From: Typha latifolia
Taxonomy: Eukaryota > Streptophyta > Magnoliopsida > Poales > Typhaceae
Assembly: GCA_019914945.1 (NCBI GenBank)
Contig: CM034104.1
Coordinates: forward strand, 9,288,046-9,352,045
Reading direction: 5' to 3'
DNA length: 64,000 bases
The notes beneath the pieces were generated by a model. That model saw only the letters and a list, made by a program, of their open reading frames with translations, did no database searches and was not told where the DNA came from. This document shows, piece by piece, positions 34,604 through 44,095 of the stretch. Within the stretch, counting starts at the first letter, position 1, and each line of letters starts with the position of its first letter. Position numbers and translations under genes: made by a program.

Positions 34604-36470
34604 TGTTAGAAATTTTTTCTATTATGCTGCCTCCCCTCTTCTCTTCCCCTCTCATAGTCAGTTGCGAGAGGGGAGAAAATCTTGCCTTGCTGGAGTAGAG
34701 TTTAGACTCCACTCCCTCCACTGTCATCTCCGTTATAAAACCCTAGCCTTCTCTCATCTAGGGATTTTTTGATTCCAGTCACCTCCTCCCCATCACCTTT
34801 CTCTCCTTTTCTCTGTTTTGTGCCGCCGAAGAGCCCAACGAAAGCCACGAACCATTAGAGCACTATCGGGCCAATCTAACCATAGGTTAGTTCCTTGCAC
34901 CCCTTAGTGTAGTTAATTTAATTCTTAGCTAGTAATTATGGTTAATTCGTGAGTTCACTTTGTTGGCTTCATCGGAGGAATTCGTCAACCGGTGATTTGG
35001 ATTGATAGATCACCGATTCAGGAAGTTCCATCGCATCACCCTCTTGCTGTGGGTACCATATTTAGGTACCCAAGCGGTGCGTGGGAGGCGACGTCATGTT
35101 GCCTCCCAGCGCCAGTCTCTTAGGCTGCTTGTGGCCACCACCGATGGTGGTGGCCTCACTCGCTAGCCTTGGTCGACTCCCCTCTTCGCGTCGAAGAGGT
35201 GGGTCCTCGAATTAAAGGGCTTCGAGCCTTGTTGACCCAAAGTAGGAACCTTCATGGCCATAGGCCATGGAGTTCCTTGCTTCTCATCGCTACCCACTCC
35301 AGTGACGATTCGGGCTGTGGCTCTAACCCAAGTTGACCTTGTCGACTTTGGGAAGCAGAGCAGCTTGGCCACCGGAGACGGTGATCGTCCGCAACTTCTT
35401 CATCTCCCTTCCTCTATCTTCTTCTCTAAGAAGAAAGTAGAGCTGGGTGGGGGTTAGATCAAACACCTACTAGCTTGTGTGGGCTATAGGGTGGGCCGCA
35501 ACCCATGCCTGTAGCCAGCAGTAGACTGGGTTAAGCACAATCCACCTAATCTTTGTAGGCTACGGGGTAGTACAAGCCCATAGCCACTGCTAGACTAGGC
35601 TTAGCCAAGTGCACCCAATCTTTGTAGGCTATGGGGTGGGCCACAACCTATGCCCGTAACCAGTGGTTGACTAGGCTCAGCACAGTCCACCCAATCTCTA
35701 TAAGCTATGGGTGGGCCCGTAGCTAGCCCAATCCCTTTCTTTTGTTTAATAGGATATAGGTAGGCCTGCAGCCTACTTCCTCGGCCAAGCAATGCAGGCT
35801 GGGCCTTGAGCCTAGCCTAACCCATGAACCATAGGCTAGCGTAATATTACTCTTTTATGTTCTTTTATTAGCTATCCTTCTAGAACTTTTCCTAATCATT
35901 TTAGTCATATAAATTTAGGATAATATAGAACTAAAGTTAGATAGTTTTAATTTATTAATCCTTGCATTTTTATTATTAATGCCTTTGACATTTATAACAA
36001 GGGATAATTCTAATTTTACCAATGGCTAATTTTAATTAATACAAAATAATATTATTAATAGGGAAGAATAAATGCAAGACCAAGTTAAACTTATTCAGAC
36101 CTAGAGAGTCAAACTAAATTTATGCAATAAGGTAAATAGTTCTATAAGTTCGTCTTTCTTATGTATTATTTTATTTTATAAATTATTAGATTCATTACTG
36201 TGCTAGGAGGATCCCAAGACTCACGAGGAGCCCAATTGGTGAGGAGAATAGTCAGATTCTAGAGATATATTAAGCGAGTTAGATCCTATGTTAGTATACG
36301 AGTAATGTAACTGTTGTGATGATAATTATTTTGTGTCATTATTACTTACTTTTACATGCATGAACAACTGCTACTTAATTATTAATTATTTACTACTTGT
36401 CATTTAATTCATGATAGACTTTGCTTATTTATGACATTTGTTAACTTAGTGATAATGATATAAATAAGGG
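34604..36470 (+). other. Possible old LTR start (34604) and adjacent intergenic DNA
   Basis: TGTTAGAAATT at 34604 is followed by pyrimidine-rich DNA and a TATAAAACCCTAGCC promoter-like motif near 34735, a layout common in plant LTRs. I could not find a matching end or TSD, and no coding sequence follows. Short open frames at 35163-35457 show no domain. A tandem repeat lies at 35466-35830. Confidence 0.35.
35466..35830. repeat. Imperfect tandem repeat, ~70-85 bp units
   Basis: About four units, starting near 35466, 35552, 35621 and 35697, with the shared core TTTGTAGGCTAYGGGGTGGGC, then CCCATGCCYGTAGCCA and GACTAGGCTYAGC, ending CCACCCAATC. Units vary in length and are clearly diverged. Confidence 0.7.
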
Positions 36471-36802
36471 ATAATTTCTTTTTCACCCCCTAAACTATTA
36501 CCCATTTTCACATTGACCCCCTAAACTTTTTTTGGGTTGACACTGACCTCCTAAACTATCAGAAATACCTCACTTTACCCCTTCCGTTAGGGTTTCGTTA
36601 TCCATTTCCATCCAAAAGATGTCACATGATAATCACTTGACAAATATATGATAATTTTACCCTCATACATGTGCAAGTCACATGATAAGTCATTAGAAAC
36701 TTTTAGGTGGACGAAAATACCCCCTTCATTCCCTCCCTCCATTATTGCGGTCACAACCTAGCTGACCGCAGCCACCACGGCTTTACTATCGTCACCTCTT
36801 CC
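36471..36802. other. Short repeated motif region, MITE-like
   Basis: The motif CCCCCTAAACTATTACCC recurs three times in variant form between 36485 and 36580 (CACCCCCTAAACT, GACCCCCTAAACT, GACCTCCTAAACT), followed by CTTTACCCCTTCCGTTAGGG. Such motifs are common at the ends of plant MITEs. I see no matching inverted end. The rest up to the R4 TSD holds nothing recognisable. Confidence 0.35.
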
Positions 36803-36807
36803 GCATC

Positions 36808-37748
36808 TGATGCGATCTTCTCTTTGGGGCTAAGGCTCTGATACCAGCTTGATACGATCTGGCACGGAACTTTGAAATTAGATCCCAAAATATGCTGTCG
36901 TCGGATCGACGTGAGATTTTGATATGTTGTAGCCTCGTAAAAGAGCTTTCCAGCAAATCTAGTTACAAGCGAATCGGAGTTGGGGATCTCGATATATCGT
37001 TCGTTTAGTGGCCGAACATCAGGATGCTCTGTTTTGGATTCGTGGATGGAGGCACGAGATCCTAGGTAATGGTGGATGGTGGTGGACCGGCGTTAATGTG
37101 GTGGCACCGGTGAAAAGTGATGGTGGAACGGTTGTGGTTGATGGAAGGATTAGGGCAAGTGTTGGATAGATTGGACGAAGGGGGAGAAGAGGGCCACCCC
37201 TAAGGGACTAGGGTGATTAGGCGGACGAGGGAGGTTAGAAGCGGCGTCGCCGGGGATTGAGAGAACGGGAGCGAAGAAGACGAAGAAGGCAAGGCAAAAC
37301 TCAATCTCAATAATCAATGATAATTTTGGTTGCCCTACACATCCTTTTATAGGCTAACCAACAACTCACATTAACCCTAAAACACAATTTTCGTCGACCG
37401 CGTTCGAACTCGCCCGACCGCGTTCGAACGCACCGAATTAGCTCTTCTGGACTTGCGAACGCGATGCAGGCATTCGAACACGTGATCGAACGCGCCTGTC
37501 GGTATTTGCGAACGCGATGCAGGCGTTCACAGTGCGTTCGAATGCACCGCATTCGAACGCACAGTACATTTTCTTCACCACGTTCACAACCCCGTTCACA
37601 AACCGCGTTCGAACTCACTCCACCCACGTTCGAACGCGACTTACAGAAAACTTATTTTAATGGAAATTAAACACTAAAACATAAAATAAAAACACTCCTA
37701 AAGTGAATCCATGCTCGAGACGACGTCGGTGAAGTCCGAATCGTATCA
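36808..37748 (-). mobile_element. R4 3' LTR, extended by one PBS unit
   Basis: The canonical type II LTR is 36850-37748 (899 bp). On the minus strand it ends CAGATCGTATCA and is followed by AGC, TGGTATCAGAGCC, CTTAGCCCC and AAGATCGCATCA (36849 down to 36808), then TSD GATGC. The added 42 bp nearly equal the units between the 5' LTR and gag at 41146-41229. It is therefore a U5 extension rather than chance flanking DNA. Confidence 0.9.
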
Positions 37749-39007
37749 ATCCACCACGCTTCCGCAACCTTGTCCTCAAGGTTTGAAGTTTGGAAAGCGA
37801 TCCATGATATCTGACTCTAGCTCCCAAGTAGACTCGTCAGTAGATTTGCCCAGCCACTCAATTAGCACTTCCGTCTCTAATCTGGTCCCATGGCGTCTTC
37901 TCCTACGGTCCTAATACTCGGACCGGTTCGGTGGGGCCATCCTCCTTCATTAGTTCGGGTAAGGCCGAACCCACCACCCGGTTAGGCCCGATCTGGGCCT
38001 TCAATGCTGATACATGGAAGACCGGATGTATCCTGGTTCCTTCAGTAGGTCCAACCGGTAAGCTCTTGGACCGATTCGTTGTAGCACTCGGTACGGACCG
38101 TAGTACTTGTAACCCAACTTTTGGTTCAAAATTGGTCTCAATGTGGATTGCCGATACGGTTGAGCTCGAACGAACACCAATTGATCCACCTCAAATTCTC
38201 GCTCACGTCGGCCTTTGTCATGAGTTTGCTTCATGCGGTTTTGGGCCGTGGCTAGGTGAGTCTTGAGCAGTCTCAATGTTTCATCTCGATCAGCAAGCTC
38301 CAAGTCAAGCTCGGTCCTATCCGCCGCGAGTCTATCATAGGCACGCAAGACAGGGGGAGTGCGCCCATAAACCGCCTCAAAGGGGGTCATGCCGATGCTA
38401 GAGTGATGAGCCGTATTGTATGACCACTCAGCCCATGGAAGGAATTTGACCCAATCCCTTGGTCGTTCCGCCACAAAGCATCGCAAGTATTGCTCCATTC
38501 CGCGATTCACCACCTCGGTTTGGCCATCTGTCTCGGGGTGATAAGCTGAACTCAGGTTGATTTGAGTCCCTTGCAATCTGAAGAACTCGGACCAAAACTC
38601 ACTGATGAAGATGCGATCCCAGTCTGACACGATCGTCCTAGGCATCCCATGCAAGCATGCCACTTCCCGAACAAAAATTTCAGCAACCCTTTTTGCTGAA
38701 AACGGGTGGGAATGTTATGAAATGAGCATATTTGCTCAGTCTATCCACCACAACCAACACCACCGATTGTCCCCGAACCTCCGGCAGCCCCTCGATGAAG
38801 TCCATGGAGATATCCTCCCAAATACGCTCTGGTATAGGTAGTGGTTGTAGCAGCCCGCTAGGCTTGAGTGCCTCCGATTTGACTCGTTGGCGATTTGACA
38901 TTCACGCACATACTTCTTCACGTCCGTCTTCATCGCTGTCCATGTACGTTTTTTGGGCCAGCCGCTTGTAGGTACGTAATACCCCTTCATGCCCCGCTAT
39001 AGGAGTA
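37749..39007 (-). pseudogene. R4 integrase and chromodomain
   Basis: The integrase lies downstream of gag-PR. Pieces in order: zinc-binding region near 39000-38870 (frameshifted), core start [15 protein letters not shown] with the first catalytic Asp (38800), VSDWDRIFISEFW with the second Asp (38640), TDGQTEVVN with the Glu (38525), then a long open part to RAYRLDL (38001-38663, 220 codons). After a frameshift, VLIEWLGKSTDESTWELE (about 37850) is a chromodomain-like end, followed by stop and the purine tract. At least two frameshifts break the gene. Confidence 0.85.
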
Positions 39008-41104
39008 TCATGGAATTGTGCCATCAATAGTCTCCGTAGCTCTTCGTTCCGGTACCTTGATTCGCCCGCACTCTAGTACTAACCCATCGCGCTCCTCGTG
39101 CTCGGGGTGGCTTGAGGGGTTCTCTCTCAACTCCTCCATGAGTTGGACCAGCTCACTATCCTCTGCACTAGCTCTCCGCAGATCTGAGAAGAAAGGAAAG
39201 GTGGGCGCCGAGAAAGAAGCGAGCTCCCTTGCGACCCCTTCATTTGGAAGTTCAAGTAGCGGTTGGCTTCCATCTAGCAAAGACTCTCTTGTCTTTTCGC
39301 AAAACATCAATGTGAGGCTTGTAAAATCAAATGTCACGGGCCCCAAGCTTCGAAGCCGTTGGGTCCCCAAAACAATATCGGCACCTTGCAAGGCCAACGG
39401 ATAAAGATCCAATGTGAAAGTTTGGCCTTGCACCTTCAATTCCGCACCTCCACAAATAGAATCCGCTCGCAATGTGGTGCCATCTCCGATCGTCACATCG
39501 AACCCTTCCGTGGGTTCCGACTCGAGCCCAATCTTCCTAAGGAGCCTCTTGTCAATGAAGTTGTGGGTGGATCCGGTGTCAATCAAGATTCTCACTGTGG
39601 TTTTCTTGACTACCCCGTTTACCCGCAAGGTTTTTGGCGCAGCTGTCCCCGAATAGGCGTGGAGGGAGATTTCGGCTATCATGTCCTCCACGGGTTGCTC
39701 CTCAGTTTCTTCTCCTTGATGTCTAGCCACATCTGCACCTTCAGCTGCAAACTCGTCCTCCGCTTCCTCCAATCCATTGATTAGCATCACCGATCCCATC
39801 GGTTTAGCGCAGCGATGCTCGGGTACAAACTTCTCATCACAACGGAAGCATAGGCCCTTGGCTCTTCTTTCTTCTACTTGGGCTGGTGTGAGTGCTCGTC
39901 CCGGACCTCTAGGTGCATACTTCACATCTTGGGATGGCTTCAAGGGTGCTCGAGGAGGTACCACTATAGCAGCAACCCTTGGTACTCCGATAGTATTTCC
40001 CGCCGCTATGTTTGGTTGAGCTTGATTGCGGCTTCCTTGGCTCATCCAACTCTGTTTCAAGTGTATCTTCATGGCCCTATGTTTGTCTTCCATAAGCACT
40101 GCATCTTCGAAGGCCTCCTTTAAAGTTCTAGGCCTTAAAGCCCTCACATCGGCTTGTATGTCACCCCGCAGCCCGGAGATGAAGGTGCTTGCGGTTTGCC
40201 GATCCGTCCATGGTGGATGACATCGGCTACTAATCCTCTCAAATTCTTCTTGGTATGACCCAACCGTGGTCTTTTGCACCGTCTTTGAGAGGAGAGCATC
40301 AAAGTCTTCATATCCCGATGCTCCAAATCGCCGTGTGATATCGGCGCAAAATTCAGCCCAAGTTTCGATAGCCTCAGTGGCATTGGCTGCTCGAAACCAA
40401 TGAAGCGCCGCATCCTCAAGGTGGAAGCTCGCAAGCGTCACCTTGTACTCTTCCGCCGTTCCTTGGTATGCAAAGAATTGCTCCGCCCTATACAACCAAT
40501 CGATCGGGTCGCCACCTTTGAACTTGGGGAATTCGAGACGCACGACTTGCCCAACGATATCATTGTCTCGTTCCGGATCATGTCCTTGTCTAACCGGGGG
40601 AGGATGCACCATGAAGGGTTGATGATCCCTCCTTCGGTTTTGATTAACTAGTTGTGGTTCCGGATCGTATTGACCCGCCCACGGATCTTGATCTCCAAGG
40701 CGGTCTCCATAGTGATTCACCCGTCGGATGGGTTCACCTGCAACTGGACCTGGTGTAACCATCCTTGCTTGTCTCTGCCCATAGGGTGGTGGTAGCAGTG
40801 GCTCTTGTGGTTGCAAAAGCTGAACCGGTGGCGGTGGGTTCAAGGGGGTGGACTCGCATCGTGGGGTCGATGGTGCTTTCCCGTTCGCCCGTAGTTCCCG
40901 CATCATCTCCATCATCATCCGGTTGTTGATGGCCAATTGCTCTGAAATAGACCCCAACATGGCTTGAACGCTAGGTTCTTCCGTATTCTGATTAGATCGG
41001 GCGGTTCCATGGGTGGAAGTCATTGCAATCGTTTCTCCCTCCTCTATTGGGAGAATCTTTTCTTCATCATCTCGCCGTGCAGCCATGGATCTGGTTGTCG
41101 TCAT
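39008..41104 (-). CDS. gag: R4 gag-protease polyprotein fused to a short pre-integrase linker
   Basis: An open frame of 698 codons from ATG 41104 (MTTTRSMAARRDD). Gag capsid is at about residues 185-385 (RLEFPKFKGGDPIDWLYR, LHWFRAA, FISGLRGDIQADVRAL). The zinc knuckle is at about 417 (CFRCDEKFVPEHRC: CxxC-x7-HxC). Retropepsin is at about 505-620 (ILIDTGSTHNFIDKRLL with the catalytic DTG). After SLGPVTFDF the protein passes at about residue 628 into ELASFSAPTFPFFSDL, which in R2 lies after RNase H. So about 550 residues of RT and RNase H are missing with the frame intact. Gag forms the particle and protease cuts the polyprotein; both could still work. It is the longest open element frame in the window. 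Earlier GTG at 41113 is not needed as a start. Confidence 0.9.
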   Translation of the reverse strand: MTTTRSMAARRDDEEKILPIEEGETIAMTSTHGTARSNQNTEEPSVQAMLGSISEQLAINNRMMMEMMRELRANGKAPSTPRCESTPLNPPPPVQLLQPQEPLLPPPYGQRQARMVTPGPVAGEPIRRVNHYGDRLGDQDPWAGQYDPEPQLVNQNRRRDHQPFMVHPPPVRQGHDPERDNDIVGQVVRLEFPKFKGGDPIDWLYRAEQFFAYQGTAEEYKVTLASFHLEDAALHWFRAANATEAIETWAEFCADITRRFGASGYEDFDALLSKTVQKTTVGSYQEEFERISSRCHPPWTDRQTASTFISGLRGDIQADVRALRPRTLKEAFEDAVLMEDKHRAMKIHLKQSWMSQGSRNQAQPNIAAGNTIGVPRVAAIVVPPRAPLKPSQDVKYAPRGPGRALTPAQVEERRAKGLCFRCDEKFVPEHRCAKPMGSVMLINGLEEAEDEFAAEGADVARHQGEETEEQPVEDMIAEISLHAYSGTAAPKTLRVNGVVKKTTVRILIDTGSTHNFIDKRLLRKIGLESEPTEGFDVTIGDGTTLRADSICGGAELKVQGQTFTLDLYPLALQGADIVLGTQRLRSLGPVTFDFTSLTLMFCEKTRESLLDGSQPLLELPNEGVARELASFSAPTFPFFSDLRRASAEDSELVQLMEELRENPSSHPEHEERDGLVLECGRIKVPERRATETIDGTIP

Positions 41105-41129
41105 TGGAAGCACTTGTCCGAGGAACGGT

Positions 41130-41229
41130 GGCTCTGATACCAGCTTGATACGATCTTCTCTTTGGGGCTAAGGCTCTGATACCAGCTTGATACGATCTTC
41201 TTTTTGGGGCTAAGGCTCTGATACCAGCT
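41130..41229 (-). repeat. Triplicated PBS of R4
   Basis: Three TGGTATCAGAGCC sites on the minus strand at 41214-41226, 41172-41184 and 41130-41142, spaced exactly 42 bp. The spacer AGCCCCAAARAGAAGATCG with the ending TATCA makes each unit end like the LTR. The innermost site is next to gag. Confidence 0.93.
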
Positions 41230-42108
41230 TGATATGATCTGGCACGGAACTTTGAAATTAGATCCCAAAATATTCTGTCGTCGGATCGAGGTGAGATTTT
41301 GATATGTTGTAGCCTCGTAAAAGAGCTTTCCAACAAATCTAGTTACAGGCGAATCGGAGTTGGGGATCTCGAGATATCATTCGTTTAGTGGACGAACGTC
41401 AGGATGCTCTGTTTTGGATTCGTGGATGGAGGCACGAGATCCTAGGTAATGGTGGATGGTGGTGGACCGGCGTTAATGTGGTGGCACCGGTGAAAAGTGA
41501 TGGTGGAACGGTTGTGGTTGATGGAAGGATTAGGGCAAGTGTTGGATAGATTGGACGAAGGGGGAGAAGAGGGCCACCCCTAAGGGACTAGGGTGATTAG
41601 CCGGACGAGGGAGGTTAGAAGCGGCGTCGCCGGGGATTGAGAGAACGGGAGCGAAGAAGACGAAGGAGGCAAGGCAAAACTCAATCTCAATAATCAATGA
41701 TAATTTTGGTTGCCCTACACATCCTTTTATAGGCTAACCAACAACTCACATTAACCCTAAAACACAATTTTCGTCGACCGCGTTCGAACGCACCGAATTA
41801 GCTCTTCTGGACTTGCGAATGCGATGCAGGCGTTCGAACGCGTGATCGAACGCGCCTGTCGGTATTTGCGAACGCGATGCAGGCGTTCACAGTGCGTTCG
41901 AACGCACCGCGTTCGAACGCATAGTACATTCTCTTCACCACATTCACAACCCCGTTCACAAACCGCGTTCGAACTCACTCCACCCGCGTTCGAACGCGAC
42001 TTATATAAAACTTATTTTAATGGAAATTAAACACTAAAACATGAAATAAAAACACTCCTAAAGTGAATCCATGCTCGAGACGACGTCGGTGAAGTCCGAA
42101 TCGTATCA
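41230..42108 (-). mobile_element. R4 5' LTR, type II
   Basis: 879 bp; the minus strand starts TGATACGATTCGG and ends CAGATCATATCA. U3 carries about ten CGAACGC/GCGTTCG motifs (about 41770-42000), followed by TATAAAAG on the minus strand at 41724-41731, a good core promoter. This places the palindromes 50-280 bp upstream of the TATA box. Confidence 0.9.
41724..41731 (-). promoter_or_regulatory. TATA box of the R4 5' LTR
   Basis: TATAAAAG on the minus strand, in GTTAGCCTATAAAAGGATGTG. The same block exists in the 3' LTR at about 37344-37351 and, in variants, in all type I-III LTRs. Confidence 0.8.
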
Positions 42109-42524
42109 GCATCCTTGAGTTGACCACCGTCACCTCCTCTGCAGCCTACTATCACCCTCCTCTCTAGCATGCTAATAGGTCACGGAACGATTCCTTCAAG
42201 TTCTAAATTTATTTTGTAGGAAGCAGTCCATGTAACTGAGTGAAAGTATTCATCAAATATTCTACCATATTCAGAAAATTACGAAACAAAGTGGAATCGA
42301 TCTATAACTCCCTGATCTATGTTTTTTGTATTTATGACTTTCGCAGATTCGAACTGAAACTGGGACAAAAATACGATATAATGCTAATGATGGTGGTGGT
42401 GACAGGTGGAGTGGAAGTTAGGGTTATGGATGATAATGGAGATGAGAGTGGATGGGTGATGTTGTTTAAGGGATAAAGTGATACGATTCGGACTTCACCG
42501 ACGTCGTCTCGAGTTTGGATTTAC

Positions 42525-42630
42525 ATTAGGATAAGATTGAGTTTTAGGATAAGATTGAGTTTTAGGATAAGATTGTGTTTTAGGATAAGATTGTGTTTTA
42601 GGATAAGATTGTGTTTTAGGATAAGATTGA
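42525..42630 (+). repeat. 18-19 bp tandem repeat in S4 U3
   Basis: The unit TTAGGATAAGATTGWGTTT is repeated about five to six times, where other type II LTRs carry the CGAACGC cluster. It ends just before GTTGGTTAGCCTATAAAAG. Confidence 0.85.
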
Positions 42631-43152
42631 GTTGTTGGTTAGCCTATAAAAGTATGTGTAGGGCAACCAAAATTAGGAATTGATTATTGAGAATTGAGTT
42701 TGCCTTGCCTCCTTCGTCTTCTTCGCTCTCGTTCCTTCAATCTCCCCGGCGACGCCGCTTCTAATCTCCCTCGACAGGCCAATCACCCTAGTCCCTTAGG
42801 AGTGGCCCTCTTCTCCCCCTTCTTCCAATTTATCCATCGCTATCTCTAACCTTTCCATCATCCATAACCCTTCCACCATCACTTTTACACCGGTGCCACC
42901 CCATCAACACCGGCCCTCCACAATCCACCATTACCCAGGATTTCGTGCCTTCATCCACGGAATCCAAAAACAGAGTATCCTGACGTTTGTCCACTAAACG
43001 AACGATATCTCGAGATCCCCAACTCCGATTCGCCTCAAACTAGATCCGTTGGAAAGCTCTTTTCCGGGCCTACATCATAACAAAATTTCACAGCGATCCA
43101 ACGGTAGGATATTTCGGGATCTGATCTCAAAGTTCCGTGCAAGATCGTAACA

Positions 43153-43276
43153 ATCTGGTATCAGGGCCATAGCACCAAAAGAGGGTTCGTATCAAGCTGG
43201 TATCAGAGCCCATAGCAAAAAGGAAGGATCGTAACAATCTGGTATCAGAGCCTATAGCCGAGGAAGGAACGTAACA
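43153..43276 (+). repeat. Three PBS units inside the S4 LTR
   Basis: PBS sites at 43156-43167 (TGGTATCAGGGC, one change), 43198-43209 and 43240-43251 (both perfect). Units are 42, 42 and 40 bp and end in CGTATCA, CGTAACA and CGTAACA, copies of the LTR terminus. Confidence 0.93.
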
Positions 43277-43742
43277 TAAAGACGAAGGAGAAGAAGTGGT
43301 CCCGATCCCAAAGAAGAGGGAGGACTCGACAGACGAGGGAGATTAGAAGTTAGGAGAGACCTTGCCAACGGTAGAGGTGGTAGGTTGGTGAAGAGGAATG
43401 AGGGAGATTAGGATAGAGAGAATAGAGAGAAGATAGGAGGCAAGAAATCAATAATCTAAAAGCATAATGAATTTGCTTGTCATCCACATCTTTATAGAAG
43501 GTAGCCAACAAGCCCTAATAATAATAACTAACCCTAATCCTAGTTGAATCCCATCGATTGCGTTTGAACACGCCTGATCGCGTTCAAATGCACAGAAGAC
43601 GTTCTCTGTATGTGCGAATGCAGACATTTGCAAGGGCGTTTGAATGCGACCCCTTCTACGTTCGAATGCGACATATAGAAATTTTATTTTAATGAAAATA
43701 AACAACTAATGGAATAAGAAAAGACCCTAACTAAATATATCA

Positions 43743-44095
43743 CGTGCTCGAGTTTGGATCCCCATCGGAGCTGGATCTTAGATCGCTGCAGCTTCGGCAG
43801 CTATGCTGTCGCCTCCAGCGACATTGACCGATTAAGGCGAGACAAATCCGCCCTCTTCTTCGAGCCCTTTCTCCGAGCCCCACCTCAGCATCCCCTTCTC
43901 CGAGCCCTTTCTCTCTCCAAATTCCTCCCGTTCGCCATCGCCTTCTTCTCCGAGCTCTCTCTTTCAAAATGCTTCATGCCCTCTCTTAAGGCCTCGAAAG
44001 GCTTACTTCAAGTCTTTTCTCTTTATTAAATTGCAGGTTCTATATAGCAGAGATACTCTTTGCAACGGAATATCTACACATGCTTGTAATTATAT
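43743..44095 (+). other. Non-repeat island between two LTRs, possible gene fragment
   Basis: About 350 bp that resemble no element here. It is GC-rich and has a 91-codon open frame (43754-44029) with CTCCGAGCCCTTTCTC repeated in variant form. AAATTGCAGG near 44029 resembles a 3' splice site. It may be a piece of a host gene or leader caught between insertions. I do not recognise the product and the coding claim is weak. Confidence 0.3.

Larger units (their letters stand above)
36808..42108 (-). mobile_element. R4: type II chromovirus lacking RT and RNase H
   Basis: The best-preserved element, on the minus strand: 5' LTR 41230-42108, triple PBS 41130-41229, gag-PR 39008-41104, integrase-chromodomain 37749-39007, 3' LTR 36850-37748 with a 42-bp PBS unit added (36808-36849). 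TSDs GCATC at 36803-36807 and 42109-42113 are perfect and place the element end after the added unit. The two LTRs differ by only about two dozen substitutions plus one 20-bp gap by eye, so it is much younger than R1. RT and RNase H are deleted in frame, so it could only move with help from a relative. Confidence 0.92.
42479..43276 (+). mobile_element. S4: solo LTR, type II, carrying three PBS copies
   Basis: It starts TGATACGATTCGG. The U3 contains five tandem TTTTAGGATAAGATTG-type 18-19 bp repeats (about 42525-42630) and has lost the CGAACGC cluster. The canonical LTR end CGTAACA is at 43152, but the insertion continues through three PBS units to CGTAACA at 43276. Perfect TSDs TAAAG lie at 42474-42478 and 43277-43281. 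The host LTR sequence is continuous across the site when S4 is removed. Confidence 0.92.
42172..43742 (-). mobile_element. Truncated type III LTR split by S4
   Basis: On the minus strand it starts TGATATATTTAGTTAGGG (43742) and has CGAACGC-like motifs, the CTTTATAAAG/TGTGGATGAC region and the typical CTTCACCA-rich U5, to GGAATCGTTCCG near 42190; it stops about 20 bp short of a normal end. S4 is inserted at 42479-43276. No internal region follows, so it is probably a solo LTR or fragment. Confidence 0.75.

Noticed and set aside
35163..35457. Overlapping 67-69 codon frames as a gene
   Set aside because: No domain, no conserved start, and next to diverged tandem repeats.
41770..42000. CGAACGC clusters as tRNA genes
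   Set aside because: The GTTCGA core resembles a B-box, but no A-box or cloverleaf can be drawn.
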